A stretch of 64,000 nt of DNA, from positions 1 to 64,000 of IMG/VR virus record IMGVR_UViG_3300026484_000390. One strand, written 5' to 3'. Numbering within the stretch: the stretch's first letter is position 1; every line of letters starts with the position of its first letter. Under the pieces are notes generated by a model. The model did not search any database, had not been told where the DNA came from, and was given only the letters and a program-made list of their open reading frames with translations. This document shows positions 1-8,568 of this stretch, in pieces. Source of the DNA: a virus. Position numbers and translations under genes: made by a program.

Positions 1-672
1 CTAGGAGATATGTTTATGCAATATTTACTCGATGAAGCAGATTTACAAGAAACTAGAAAGAAATCTACCATTAGAGAAACTATTGATGATGCAATTCTAG
101 AGGTTAATGTTGTTTTACAAGAGTCTGAAGGTGTCAAAGTAGCATATATAAAAAATGAAGAAATCCTTAGTATGGATCTATTTTGGAATATATTACAAGA
201 AGAAGAACATTGTTTAATATTTTTAGATGATTTGGATTTTTCATTACTTCCAAGAACACAGAATATTAGTACAAGTGAAGATAACCAAAAGAATAAATTT
301 ATTAGCAATCTTTTAAGTTTCACTGATGGTATTTTTGATGCAGGAAATAAAACAAAATTTGTTATCACAAGTAATAGAGATGTATCAGAAATTGATACGG
401 CAGTTCTTAGAAAAGGTAGAACTTTTGATATTTTAAATCTTAGACATTTAAAACACGAAGAAGCATCTAAAATTTGGTTAAATTCAGGTTTACCATTAGA
501 AGAGTTTAATGAAGAATTTCAAGAAGAAACAGTACTTCAAGCAGATTTGGGTAGTACAATTTCTCTTAAAATAAAAGCGAAAGATCAAAATAAACAAATA
601 GAGCCTTATATAAAAGAAGAGGGTATTTCAGTTTATAAAAAAATTAAAAATCCAAAAAAAGTAGGATTATAA
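1..672 (+). CDS. AAA+ ATPase, C-terminal part (5' end outside window)
   Basis: The frame is open back to base 1, so the gene probably begins upstream; an ATG at base 10 is the first inside the window. Visible are a Walker B strand CLIFLDDLD, a sensor-1-like strand KFVITSNRD and a following AVLRKGRTFDI, the layout of classical AAA ATPases whose second region of homology carries arginine fingers. The Walker A loop is not in the visible part and must lie upstream. The last 60 residues are lysine/glutamate rich. It is not the T4 gp44 clamp loader: the RKGR-type segment fits spastin/BCS1-like AAA proteins better. A late promoter and a structured RNA follow its stop codon at once. Function unknown; energy-dependent remodelling is inferred from the fold. 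Confidence 0.75.
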   Translation, partial: LGDMFMQYLLDEADLQETRKKSTIRETIDDAILEVNVVLQESEGVKVAYIKNEEILSMDLFWNILQEEEHCLIFLDDLDFSLLPRTQNISTSEDNQKNKFISNLLSFTDGIFDAGNKTKFVITSNRDVSEIDTAVLRKGRTFDILNLRHLKHEEASKIWLNSGLPLEEFNEEFQEETVLQADLGSTISLKIKAKDQNKQIEPYIKEEGISVYKKIKNPKKVGL

Positions 673-678
673 ATACTA

Positions 679-686
679 TATAAATA
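679..686 (+). promoter_or_regulatory. T4-type late promoter TATAAATA
   Basis: Exact TATAAATA, seven bases after the stop of the AAA+ gene. Transcription would start about base 692, which is the first paired base of the structured RNA that follows. Confidence 0.75.
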
Positions 687-691
687 ATTAA

Positions 692-786
692 TATAAGAGG
701 TTTACTATCAAGACTTCAATCCTTAAGCCAAACCAGTTGGAGTCCTTGGAAATTTTAATAGTGAACGGTTTGGTGACACTCTTATA
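692..786 (+). ncRNA. Pseudoknotted structured RNA, copy A
   Basis: An outer stem pairs 692-699 with 779-786 (TATAAGAG/CTCTTATA). Inside, 710-717 pairs with 739-747 (one bulge) and 727-734 pairs with 767-774 (CCAAACC/GGTTTGG). The two inner helices interlock, so this is an H-type pseudoknot closed by an outer helix. A second copy at 53103-53202 has the same three helices with different paired bases, including a 9-bp second helix, which is covariation. Single-stranded parts such as GACTTCAAT and GAAATTTTA are conserved. Expected start of transcription is at the 5' edge of the outer stem. It may be a small RNA or the 5' leader of the HU gene 270 bases downstream. The 787-1055 stretch after it is AT-rich with no credible gene. 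Not identified with a known family. Confidence 0.72.
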
Positions 787-1027
787 AAATTTAATTTATA
801 TGAAAAATACATATTTTAGAAAACTACCTTACATTTTTACAATAGAATTATTACTTAAATATAGTGCAGATAATATAGTAAAACAAAAATAATATATTTA
901 ATGGTTGGTATATTAAGTAAAAGTTTAATATAATAAAACAAAATAGGCGTTTAGATTATTATAGATTATTAGGAAGTACAAAGGAAACCTATCATTTAAT
1001 TTATTGTAAGCCCTAAAATTAAAAAGT

Positions 1028-1038
1028 CGTTAAACACG
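1028..1038 (+). promoter_or_regulatory. Leader hairpin CGT/ACG before HU gene
   Basis: CGTTAAACACG lies just upstream of the Shine-Dalgarno AAAGGA. Similar CGTT-loop-AACG motifs precede the helicase (3548-3561) and gp32 (48807-48818) genes, suggesting a shared translational operator. The stem here is only 3-4 bp. Confidence 0.35.
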
Positions 1039-1055
1039 CATTAAAGGATAAAAAA

Positions 1056-1328
1056 ATGAATAAAGCAGAATTAGTAGAAGCAGTAGCAGGTAAATTAGAA
1101 GTATCAAAAGCAGAAGCAGGGAAAATTATTGAAGATGTTGTTGGTGTTATTATTGAGGGTGCAGTAGCAGGTGAATGTGTAGTTCCGGGTCTTGGTAAAA
1201 TTGTTAAAACAGCAACAGCAGCAAGAAGTGGTGTATCTAAGTTAGGTGGAGAAGAAAAGGCTTGGACAAAACCAGCTGGCCATACTTTAAAATTAAGATT
1301 ATCTTCTGCTGGCAAAGCGTTAGTATAA
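1056..1328 (+). CDS. HU-family DNA-binding protein
   Basis: 90 residues, the normal HU size. The N-terminus MNKAELVEAVAGKLEVSKAEA and the amphipathic helices are typical of HU/IHF, and the central GECVVPGLGKI matches the conserved VxLxGFGxF region. The usual DNA-contacting arm is altered: instead of RxxRNPxTG there is ARSGVSKLGGEEKAW, so the minor-groove intercalating proline is not obvious. HU dimers bend and compact DNA; a phage copy may act in genome architecture, replication or packaging. RBS AAAGGA sits 9 bases before ATG. A hairpin resembling a terminator follows at 1346-1366. Confidence 0.88.
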   Translation: MNKAELVEAVAGKLEVSKAEAGKIIEDVVGVIIEGAVAGECVVPGLGKIVKTATAARSGVSKLGGEEKAWTKPAGHTLKLRLSSAGKALV

Positions 1329-1345
1329 TCCTTAAGAACTCTTTT

Positions 1346-1366
1346 AATACAGAATTTTTCTGTATT
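1346..1366 (+). terminator. Hairpin after HU gene
   Basis: AATACAGAA and TTCTGTATT form a perfect 9-bp stem with a three-base loop. No strong T-run follows, so it may be a 3'-end stabiliser rather than an efficient terminator. A second weaker stem AGTTAA/TTAACT follows. Confidence 0.55.
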
Positions 1367-1423
1367 ATTAGTTAAGATTATATTAACTGTAGTTTTAATT
1401 AATAAGGCAAAAAATAAGTTAAA

Positions 1424-1459
1424 TAATCTTTAGTGTTTTCTACAGAATACGAAAGATTA
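1424..1459 (+). repeat. Hairpin element with conserved loop, copy 1
   Basis: TAATCTTT (1424-1431) pairs with AAAGATTA (1452-1459). The loop begins AGTGTTTTCTACA. A second copy at 39447-39482 shares the loop and most of the stem. It lies between the 3' ends of HU and the minus-strand gp62-like gene, whose stop it touches. Confidence 0.55.
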
Positions 1460-1867
1460 GTTTTTAGTTTTCTTATAAGTTACTTGTTTATATTTGTCAA
1501 GTATTTCCTGAGTTTTTTCTGCCCCTAAGGTCTTTACATAATCTTTAGCAAGGATAGTGTTTATTTTAAAATGAGTAGCGATTATCGCTAAGTCTTTATC
1601 TGATAATGCTCTTTCCTTTTTTGGATAGTTAATAAAAGCAACTTTATCTAAAGTGCTATTTAAAACGAAGCTATATTGTGCTTCCATTGGTATCTTATAC
1701 ATACAGTTAAGAGCATTTGCTATATAAATTGAAGCAGGGTCGTTAGAAATAAATCTTACTAGGAAAAAGGAATTTATTTTTCGGATTTCGTCAGTTGTAG
1801 GGACAATAAGATTGTCAACTGACGACTTCATAATATTATATGGAGAATGAGGTATATTGTTTTTCAT
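1457..1867 (-). CDS. gp62-like clamp-loader small subunit (short paralog)
   Basis: 136 residues. The core motif NDPASIYIANALN followed by an AQY and an ending helix with AKDYVKTLG aligns with the gp62-like protein encoded divergently at 1956-2564 (VHPQANYQANFLN, then AEY and AKDYFKILG) and, more weakly, with T4 gp62 (187 residues). gp62 joins four gp44 subunits to load the sliding clamp gp45 onto primer ends. This copy is shorter and lacks the acidic N-terminal part of its neighbour. It is on the opposite strand with its own late promoter at 1906-1913, so it should be made late. That suggests a specialised role, for example modulating the clamp in late transcription, or a degenerating duplicate. 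The paralogy is clear by eye; the gp62 assignment is moderately sure. Confidence 0.6.
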   Translation of the reverse strand: MKNNIPHSPYNIMKSSVDNLIVPTTDEIRKINSFFLVRFISNDPASIYIANALNCMYKIPMEAQYSFVLNSTLDKVAFINYPKKERALSDKDLAIIATHFKINTILAKDYVKTLGAEKTQEILDKYKQVTYKKTKN

Positions 1868-1905
1868 ATTTTTCCTTTTAATTAAGTATTTTTATAATAT
1901 AATTT

Positions 1906-1913
1906 TATTTATA
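1906..1913 (-). promoter_or_regulatory. Late promoter TATAAATA for gp62-like paralog
   Basis: Exact TATAAATA on the minus strand (TATTTATA on plus), 39 bases before the ATG; RBS AAAAGGAAAA. Confidence 0.65.
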
Positions 1914-1955
1914 AAAGTACAAAGAGTCTCAGGAAATTAAACAAGAAGGAAATTT

Positions 1956-2564
1956 ATGGCAGATACAGTTTATGCAACGGCATCAAACGAGGAAATATTA
2001 TCACAATATGATGACACGGATGATTTTGGAATGTTGGACCATTATATCAAACCCCCTAAAAAAGCAGAGGAAGATATAACAAAAAAGAATAATAGATTCT
2101 GGGAAATTTTAAATTCAGTAGTTTCTAAAAAACGTATTAGTGATGAGGATATCGAAAAAAGTTTTGATTCTTATATGGCAATGAATATGCTTAAAGTCCA
2201 CCCTCAAGCAAACTATCAAGCAAATTTTTTAAATACAGCGAGAGGTTTAAAATATATTTCAAAACATAAAACAGCAGAATATAAAGCTTTAAAAAGTTTA
2301 ATTACACTCCCAAAGAATACGAGGCTACAGGGTGACAAAGTAGATAAACATCAAGAGATAATATTAGGTGTAATTAGTAAACATTACAAAGTGGGTACTC
2401 TAACAGCAAAGGATTATTTTAAAATACTAGGTGGAAGAAGAATTATAGCTTTAATGGAACTTTACGCAAGAAAAGGTGAAACTAAGTTATCGGCAACAGA
2501 TAAAGCAGCAGTTATGAAAATAAGAACTGCATTAACAGCGAAGAAAAGGGATTTATTAAAGTGA
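1956..2564 (+). CDS. 62: Clamp-loader small subunit, gp62-like
   Basis: 202 residues, near the 187 of T4 gp62. The central motif LKVHPQANYQANFLNTARGL recalls the gp62 segment around AVYAMNLI, and the C-terminal helix rich in Lys ends ALTAKKRDLLK as in gp62. Position supports the call: in T4 the order is 45-44-62-regA-43, and here helicase and polymerase genes follow. It would form the clamp-loader complex with a gp44-like ATPase encoded elsewhere. RBS AAGAAGGAAA precedes the ATG. Its stop overlaps the GTG start of the next gene by 4 bases (GTGA), implying translational coupling. Confidence 0.68.
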   Translation: MADTVYATASNEEILSQYDDTDDFGMLDHYIKPPKKAEEDITKKNNRFWEILNSVVSKKRISDEDIEKSFDSYMAMNMLKVHPQANYQANFLNTARGLKYISKHKTAEYKALKSLITLPKNTRLQGDKVDKHQEIILGVISKHYKVGTLTAKDYFKILGGRRIIALMELYARKGETKLSATDKAAVMKIRTALTAKKRDLLK

Positions 2565-3520
2565 ATATATTAAGCCTTAGTCATTGTGACTTAGACGGAA
2601 TTGGTGCACAGATTGTGCTAAGGAAACAATTCGGAGAAATAACAAGAATGAACACTTCTTACAGTAACATAGAAGAGTATTTGGAAAATATAGAAGGTTA
2701 TTGTTATAGGAGTAAACCAGATAAAGTTTTTATTACAGATTTATCTTTTACTTATAACTTTTTACAAAGATTGCATAGCATTGCTCTACAAAACCCTAAT
2801 ACAGAGTTTTATTTTATTGATCATCACCCGTTTGAAGAAAATAATGGTGATTTTAGTAATTTACTTTTAAACAATTTTACAATCGTAATTTCATCAAAAG
2901 CATCTGCTACAAAATTAACTTATTTGTTTCTTAAAAGTAAGTTCGGTTTAAACAATCTTGAGCTTTTTCAATTTGTAGAATATGTTAATGCATATGATAT
3001 ATGGTTAGAGGAGGAAAAAGAGTTTAGGGTAGGATTTGTTTATAATGAGTTATTTTGGGATTATAAAATAAGTGTTTTTTGGAGTAAATTTAAAGACAAT
3101 TATAAATTAAGAAATAATGATAAAGAACGTTATAAAGAACTAATTACAAAGAAAAATAAATTATTTACTAAATTAGAAAGCTCAGGAAGAATTATGAAAT
3201 TTGGTAATAGAATTTTATTAATTTTTATAGATGATTTTCAAGGTCATGTAACGATAGATTATCCGGGTTTCTACTCTTACGCTATTATCAGAAGTAACGG
3301 AAGTTGTTCAGTTAGATTGAAGTCAGATGCAGTAGCAGATGGAAATACGAAAAACGGAATTATTGAGAAAATGATAAACGCTAAATTGACAGATACAGCT
3401 GGTGGACACGATGGAGCATTTGGAATTAACATTTTAAATCCCACAGCACACCAAATGGTTGAATTTAGCAAATCTTTAGTGGGATTTATAGATGAAGAGT
3501 TAGAAAAAATCAACTTGTAG
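2561..3520 (+). CDS. DHH-family phosphoesterase (NrnB/oligoRNase-like)
   Basis: 319 residues. Motifs of the DHH superfamily appear in order: SHCDLDGIGA at residues 6-15 (metal-binding HxDxDG), ITDLSF near 60, the diagnostic DHHP near 93, and a C-terminal DHHA1-like GGHDGAFGI near 285. Such enzymes hydrolyse short oligonucleotides, cyclic dinucleotides or 3'-phosphoadenosine phosphate. NrnB-type nanoRNases finish RNA degradation, a sensible role for nucleotide recycling in a phage; degradation of cyclic-nucleotide defence signals is another possibility that cannot be told from sequence. Start is GTG, overlapping the previous stop. Confidence 0.85.
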   Translation: MNILSLSHCDLDGIGAQIVLRKQFGEITRMNTSYSNIEEYLENIEGYCYRSKPDKVFITDLSFTYNFLQRLHSIALQNPNTEFYFIDHHPFEENNGDFSNLLLNNFTIVISSKASATKLTYLFLKSKFGLNNLELFQFVEYVNAYDIWLEEEKEFRVGFVYNELFWDYKISVFWSKFKDNYKLRNNDKERYKELITKKNKLFTKLESSGRIMKFGNRILLIFIDDFQGHVTIDYPGFYSYAIIRSNGSCSVRLKSDAVADGNTKNGIIEKMINAKLTDTAGGHDGAFGINILNPTAHQMVEFSKSLVGFIDEELEKINL

Positions 3521-3530
3521 AATATTATAC

Positions 3531-3561
3531 AACGAGTACGGAACGCTCGTTAAACTAAACG
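3531..3561 (+). promoter_or_regulatory. Helicase leader hairpins
   Basis: AACGAG (3531-3536) can pair with CTCGTT (3546-3551); alternatively CGTT (3548-3551) pairs with AACG (3558-3561). The two stems share bases and are mutually exclusive. Followed by RBS AAAGGA. The second stem matches leaders of HU and gp32. Confidence 0.45.
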
Positions 3562-3580
3562 ATTAAAATAAAGGAACAGA

Positions 3581-4945
3581 ATGGAAGAAATGGAAAATGT
3601 AGTTCTCCAGAATTTAATGACGAATAATATGTATTTTAGCAAAGCATATTCTCACTTATCTTCTGATTTATTTAAAGACCCTTCAAATGAAGTAATTTAT
3701 AATACAATTAGTGAATATGTGAACGCCCACTCAGTTAGACCAAACTTAAAAGAAATTGGCTTAACTATAAGCCAAAGTAATAAGATTAATAAAACTTTGA
3801 AATCAGCCACTTTATTAAAATTTAAAGAAATAGCAAAAGATTCTCCAGTAGAAAACTTAGATTTTATGTTAGAAAAAACAGAACTTTGGGTTCAAAGACA
3901 AAAATTAACAGAAGCAGTTTTTACTTCAGCTGATATCATCCAAAGTGATGGTGCTTTTGAACCAATAGTTGGAATGTTTACAGATGCTTTACAGGTATCT
4001 TTTGATACAGATACTGGTATGTCTTATCAAGAAACTATTGATGATAGAGCAGAATATTATCACAGAAAAATACAAGGTTTAAGTACTGGTATTCCTGGTA
4101 TGGATAAAGCATTAGGTGATGGATATATGAAAAAAACACTGAATCTCATATCCGCGCCAAGCCATGGTGGAAAGTCGGCATTACTTGCTTGTATATCAGC
4201 AAATATGGTTGTAAAAGGAAATAATATTCTTTATATTACACTTGAAATGTCTGAGGAAGAAACAGCAAAAAGAATAGATGCAAATATTTTGGATATAGAT
4301 ATTAACGAATTTAAAAATACTCCAATGGATGTAATTAAAGATAAATTTAATAAAGTTAAAGACCACTTAGGGGAATTAGTAATAAAAGAATATCCAGCAG
4401 GCACTTTTAACACTCTCCACTTAGAAGGACTAATGCAGGAATTGTCCACTAAAGGTTTTGTTCCTGATGCTATTATGATAGATTATTTGGGCCTTATGGC
4501 TTCAAGTAGAACTACTTTAGCAACTTCAGGAGGAACATATATGTATATTAAACAAATAGCAGAAGAATGTCACGGCTTTGCAAAAAAATATGACTTACCA
4601 GTTATTTCAGCAGCACAACTTAACAGAAGTGCATTTGGAAATACCGAGGTTGGTATGGAAAGTATTTCAGAATCTATTGGACTTGCGGCAACAGCAGATA
4701 CTATGATTGCTATGATAGCAACAGATGCTATGAGAGATCTTAATCAAGTTTTAATAAAATTTCTTAAAAACAGAAATACTGGTATGTTAGATAGTGTTAT
4801 GTTAGAAAGTGATTATCCAAAAATGCGTTATACGGACTATCAAGGGGATGATTACAACGAATACGAATCTCAAGAGTCGATAAATACTAAACCAGCGGAA
4901 ACAGTTGGCAAAAACGATCTTGATTTTGGCTCTATAAGGTTCTAA
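3581..4945 (+). CDS. 41: Replicative DNA helicase, DnaB/gp41 family
   Basis: 454 residues (T4 gp41 475). The N-terminal 150 residues form the helical domain; the RecA-like motor begins with GIPGMDKALGDGYMKKTLNL. Walker A is SAPSHGGKSALL near residue 195, the H1a segment ILYITLEMSEEE follows, Walker B is DAIMIDYLGLM near 300, and the later VISAAQLNRSAF holds the catalytic Gln of DnaB motif H3. It is the hexameric 5'-3' helicase of the replisome, working with the gp61-type primase at 54215. RBS AAAGGAACAG is 3 bases upstream; an alternative ATG lies 9 bases in. Confidence 0.93.
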   Translation: MEEMENVVLQNLMTNNMYFSKAYSHLSSDLFKDPSNEVIYNTISEYVNAHSVRPNLKEIGLTISQSNKINKTLKSATLLKFKEIAKDSPVENLDFMLEKTELWVQRQKLTEAVFTSADIIQSDGAFEPIVGMFTDALQVSFDTDTGMSYQETIDDRAEYYHRKIQGLSTGIPGMDKALGDGYMKKTLNLISAPSHGGKSALLACISANMVVKGNNILYITLEMSEEETAKRIDANILDIDINEFKNTPMDVIKDKFNKVKDHLGELVIKEYPAGTFNTLHLEGLMQELSTKGFVPDAIMIDYLGLMASSRTTLATSGGTYMYIKQIAEECHGFAKKYDLPVISAAQLNRSAFGNTEVGMESISESIGLAATADTMIAMIATDAMRDLNQVLIKFLKNRNTGMLDSVMLESDYPKMRYTDYQGDDYNEYESQESINTKPAETVGKNDLDFGSIRF

Positions 4946-4967
4946 ACAGAAAGATTAAGTTCTTTTC

Positions 4968-4976
4968 TGTTATAAT
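4968..4976 (+). promoter_or_regulatory. Early promoter, extended -10 TGTTATAAT
   Basis: TGTTATAAT with AAGATTAAG about 14-22 bases upstream. It reads into the DNA polymerase gene. Between it and the ATG, CACTT/AAGTG (near 5001 and 5020) can form a hairpin, the place where T4 polymerase controls its own translation. Confidence 0.6.
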
Positions 4977-5045
4977 ATAATTACTAACTATTTAAAGACA
5001 ACACTTCCAAATGCGGATACAAGTGGCAAAACTTAAAGGAAAACA

Positions 5046-7472
5046 ATGGCAAAACAATACGAATATGTCTTCAAGGCAAAAAATAACCTATACACACGAG
5101 AATATGATACAGTAACTAAACAAACTGAACTAAAAGTTGTTAAGCATATACCTGAAATTTATATTCCTTCAAAAGAAAAATCAAAATATGTATCATTACC
5201 AGAGAGAAATTTTCTTAAAAGAGTACCTTTTAAGACATTGAGTGAATATAAAGATCAAACTAAATTGTTTGAAAGTAATAATATTCCTATGTACGGTTTA
5301 AAGTCCGAACCTTTTGGGTATATAAGAGATAATTATGGTGACCCAGTTTCTAACAACCACGATTTTCAAACTCAATTCTTTGATATTGAAACAGCAGTTC
5401 TAGATAAAACAGTTGAGAAAGATGTATCTAAAAATGACTGGAAGCCAACAGGACACGAAAGAGCGGCGATGGCTACTATCACTTCTATTCAAATGTACGA
5501 TACAAAATTTAAACAATTTTATATATTAGGATTGGCAAAAGATTGGAATAACGATGATAATTTCTCTTCTGAGTACGGTGAAATTAAATATATTAAATGT
5601 GAAACAGAACGAGATTTACTAATTAAATATTTGACTATTATGGAAAGAACAAAACCACTAATTTTAAGTGGGTGGAACTCTGAAGGATATGATATTCCTT
5701 ATATTACAAATAGAATAATCAGAGTACTAGATGGTAGAGATGACTTATACGAGTTTGACGATAAAAAGAAAAGATGGTTATTTAATAGAAGTTGTCTAGA
5801 TGGTGAATATGTAAAACAATTATCCCCAGTAAATATGATTACACATAGAGAAGTTGAAAATAACTTTGGATTTCAAGATGAGTTTCAATGGGCCGGATTA
5901 ATTTTAGAAGATTACAAAGGACTTTATCACAAATATACTTTTGAAGTATTAACTTCTTATAGTTTGGATTCAGTTGCTAGTCACGAACTAGGAGCAAATA
6001 AAGTAGAGCACGATGAATATGCTGACTTTGCTGAATTTTACGAGAAAGACTTTGACCGTTTCATTAGATATGGCATTATCGATGTCCAACTATTGATTGA
6101 AATAGATAACAAACTCAACCTTATTAACTTGGCTAAATCAATAGCATATATTTGTGGCGTTTCTATGCCGGATATTAGAGGTACAGTGCGACAATGGAAT
6201 CAATATATGTTTAATAACTATGCCGATAAAGGATTTATGCTTCCACTAAAAGGTAAATTTGGTAAAAATGATACTGTTATTTTAGAACATGCAAATAATA
6301 TGGAGAACTTATCTCTAGAAAGAAAAAGGACTTTTTCTAGACTTTTAGCCAATCCTGAGTTACACGGACAAAAGTTCGCTGGTGGTATTACAAGAGGAAC
6401 AGCTAAGTTTTGGAGAGAAGTATTTTCACTAGACTTTGGTTCACTTTACCCGTCTTGTATCCAATGGGCCAATATCGGTATGGAAACTTTAATTCAGCCT
6501 AAAGACTTACATAAAGACTTATTAGATTTAAGAGCAAAATATGCTATATATTATGAAAAAGAAGTACCAAGTAAAGATTTAATTCAATTTGACTTTGCTT
6601 ATAGTAAAAATGTCCTTAACTATCCTGAAGCGTTAAAAGAAATGGAAGAAGTACTTACTAGACATAATGTTTCTATGACGCCAAATGGTATGTTTTTTAG
6701 AAAAGATAAAAGAAGTATTTTATCACAAACAATGGAAGATATTATTACACAAAGAAAAGTGCATAAAAGTGAAATGAAAGAACATTTTAAAACTATGCAA
6801 AAGATTAAAGATGTCAAAGCACAAGGTTGGGAAGATGAATATTACAGAGTTAGTGCTTTAGCAGATGGTTCAAATGTTATGCAAATGGCCTTAAAAATTC
6901 TTGTAAACTCAGCATATGGGGCTTTATCAAATGAGGCTACGACTTTTGCTGGAGATAAAGAATACTTTTCTGGAGCCGTTACAAGTTCTGCTAGGATAGC
7001 TAATTTACTTGCTGGTCAAGTTAATTCTAAAAAAGTAGATCAAATTGCTGGTATAAATGCTAAAGAAGTACAATACGGAATTAACTCGTTTCATGATTGG
7101 ATTCCTCAAATTGATACAGATAGTGTGGTGGGGGATAGTATAGTATATATAGATGGTGAAAAAATAAAAATAGAAGATTTATATGAAAATACCAAAGGCA
7201 GAATAGAAAAAAGAGATAAAAATAATTATATTAAGCATATAGATAAAGAAATATATACTTTAAGTCTTAATAAAGAAAAATATATAGTAGAAAATAAAAA
7301 AATAAAATATATAATGGCTCATAAAGTTAAAAAAAGAATGTTTAAAATAAAACATAAAGACACTGAAGTCATAGTTACTGAAGACCATAGTGTTATAGTC
7401 AAAAGAAATAATGAATTTCTTGATGTTAAACCCAAAGATATAATTCAAGGTGACAAAATTATTAAAATATAA
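5046..7472 (+). CDS. 43: Family B DNA polymerase N-terminal part plus N-half of split intein
   Basis: 808 residues. The polymerase part covers residues 1-692: 3'-5' exonuclease motif FFDIETA near 115, a later exo motif LSGWNSEGYDIPY near 212, Pol motif A as SLDFGSLYPS near 475, the fingers motif LKILVNSAYGA near 617, and motif C breaking off at PQIDTD. From Ser693 (base 7122) it is intein: GDSIVYIDGEKI is an intein block A, and VTEDHSVIV near 780 is block B with the usual His. The gene then stops. The rest of motif C resumes after HN/S in the gene at 8569. Trans-splicing would restore IDTD-SNYVS. Spliced polymerase would be about 977 residues; T4 gp43 has 898. Ser as first intein residue and motif C as insertion site are known for PolB inteins. 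Confidence 0.93.
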   Translation: MAKQYEYVFKAKNNLYTREYDTVTKQTELKVVKHIPEIYIPSKEKSKYVSLPERNFLKRVPFKTLSEYKDQTKLFESNNIPMYGLKSEPFGYIRDNYGDPVSNNHDFQTQFFDIETAVLDKTVEKDVSKNDWKPTGHERAAMATITSIQMYDTKFKQFYILGLAKDWNNDDNFSSEYGEIKYIKCETERDLLIKYLTIMERTKPLILSGWNSEGYDIPYITNRIIRVLDGRDDLYEFDDKKKRWLFNRSCLDGEYVKQLSPVNMITHREVENNFGFQDEFQWAGLILEDYKGLYHKYTFEVLTSYSLDSVASHELGANKVEHDEYADFAEFYEKDFDRFIRYGIIDVQLLIEIDNKLNLINLAKSIAYICGVSMPDIRGTVRQWNQYMFNNYADKGFMLPLKGKFGKNDTVILEHANNMENLSLERKRTFSRLLANPELHGQKFAGGITRGTAKFWREVFSLDFGSLYPSCIQWANIGMETLIQPKDLHKDLLDLRAKYAIYYEKEVPSKDLIQFDFAYSKNVLNYPEALKEMEEVLTRHNVSMTPNGMFFRKDKRSILSQTMEDIITQRKVHKSEMKEHFKTMQKIKDVKAQGWEDEYYRVSALADGSNVMQMALKILVNSAYGALSNEATTFAGDKEYFSGAVTSSARIANLLAGQVNSKKVDQIAGINAKEVQYGINSFHDWIPQIDTDSVVGDSIVYIDGEKIKIEDLYENTKGRIEKRDKNNYIKHIDKEIYTLSLNKEKYIVENKKIKYIMAHKVKKRMFKIKHKDTEVIVTEDHSVIVKRNNEFLDVKPKDIIQGDKIIKI

Positions 7473-7488
7473 CAACAGGATACTGGTT

Positions 7489-7496
7489 TATAAATA
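7489..7496 (+). promoter_or_regulatory. Late promoter TATAAATA
   Basis: Exact TATAAATA 21 bases before the homing endonuclease ATG. It gives the endonuclease expression independent of the early polymerase promoter, and could also supply late C-part polymerase. Confidence 0.68.
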
Positions 7497-7517
7497 ATAT
7501 TAAAGAGAGGTTAAAAT

Positions 7518-8567
7518 ATGACTGAATGCATTATTTGTAAAGAAGATATTTTTAAGAATGTACCAAAAACATCAAAAGGAACTTATATAGTAGGTAAGTT
7601 GAAGAAGTTTCATAAAGAAATTTTAGATAACAATATTAAAGTGAAACCTAAAATGTGCTATAATTGTGCTGAAAATAAAATAGGCCATAAAATAATGAGA
7701 AGTCTATCTAATAAAGAAAGAAGTATAATTTATGATATTCCTTTAGAACAAACTAAAGGAATGACCAAAAATGGTTATTCTCTCAAAAAAGCAATTGAAT
7801 TGCATGGAGTAGAAACAGGCACCAGAATGTTTGAAGAATACAAAGAAAAACAAGCATATACCAATACATTAAAATACAAACAAGAAAAATATGGTATGAC
7901 CGAAGAAGAGTTTAAGGACTACAATAATTCAAGAGCCGTTACATTGAAGAATCAGACCAAAAAATACGGAGTGAAAGAAGGCACAGAAAGATTTGAAAAA
8001 TATAAGAATAAACAAAAAGAAACTGGTTGTTCATTAAACTATTTTCAAGATAAATATGGTCAGGATGACGGCAAAACATTCTATGGAGAATTAAACAATA
8101 GAAAAGCAAATACCTTAAATAACTTTATTTTAAGACATGGTAATGAATTAGGGATAGAGAAATTTGAAAAATATATTCAAACTGAAAAAGGATTTTATTC
8201 TAAGGAGTCAATTCGGTTTTTTGAGGAAGAATTAAGTAATATTATTATAAAATATAAAGTATATTATAAAGACAAAGAATTTGGACTAATGGACATAGAA
8301 AATAATACCTATTATAAGTATGATTTAGTTATTCCGGAATTAAAATTATGTGTTGAATATAACGGTGATTTATTTCATGCCAACCCCAAAATGTTTGAAA
8401 GCAAAGATAGACCAAATCCTTTTAATCGAGAACTAACTTCTGAAGATATATGGTTAAAAGATAAGAATAAGCTGGATTTAATAAAATCTAAAGGATATAA
8501 AGTATTAGTTATATGGGCAAGTGATAAAAATAAAGAGCAAAAAATAAAAGAGTTTATAAAGGAATAA
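7518..8567 (+). CDS. Free-standing homing endonuclease, Vsr-like, inside split-intein gap
   Basis: 349 residues. An N-terminal CIIC...CYNC pair suggests a zinc ribbon. Residues 95-230 contain tandem motifs of the type KKYGVKEGTERFEKYKNKQ and RHGNELGIEKFEKY, a repeat common in phage homing endonucleases for DNA recognition. The C-terminal 120 residues hold the nuclease fold: YDLVIPELKLCVEYNGDLFH, then a Trp-containing segment and a final strand YKVLVIWASD. This matches the Vsr-like/EDxHD endonuclease group described beside split inteins and in I-Bth0305I. It lies exactly between the two intein halves, so it probably cuts intein-less polymerase genes at the motif C codons. It has its own late promoter and RBS AGAGAGG. 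Confidence 0.82.
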   Translation: MTECIICKEDIFKNVPKTSKGTYIVGKLKKFHKEILDNNIKVKPKMCYNCAENKIGHKIMRSLSNKERSIIYDIPLEQTKGMTKNGYSLKKAIELHGVETGTRMFEEYKEKQAYTNTLKYKQEKYGMTEEEFKDYNNSRAVTLKNQTKKYGVKEGTERFEKYKNKQKETGCSLNYFQDKYGQDDGKTFYGELNNRKANTLNNFILRHGNELGIEKFEKYIQTEKGFYSKESIRFFEEELSNIIIKYKVYYKDKEFGLMDIENNTYYKYDLVIPELKLCVEYNGDLFHANPKMFESKDRPNPFNRELTSEDIWLKDKNKLDLIKSKGYKVLVIWASDKNKEQKIKEFIKE

Positions 8568-8568
8568 A

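Noticed and set aside
1-672. T4 gp44 clamp-loader ATPase
   Set aside because: The RKGR segment and lack of the gp44 C-terminal features fit a general AAA ATPase better; position near gp62-like genes alone is not enough.
692-786. Group I intron or ribozyme for the pseudoknot RNA
   Set aside because: Only about 95 bases, no P7 core or exon continuation in the AAA+ protein after the element, and no match to hammerhead, twister or pistol consensus that I can see.
1019-1315. 98-residue minus-strand frame over HU
   Set aside because: Antisense of the HU gene, without RBS or promoter.
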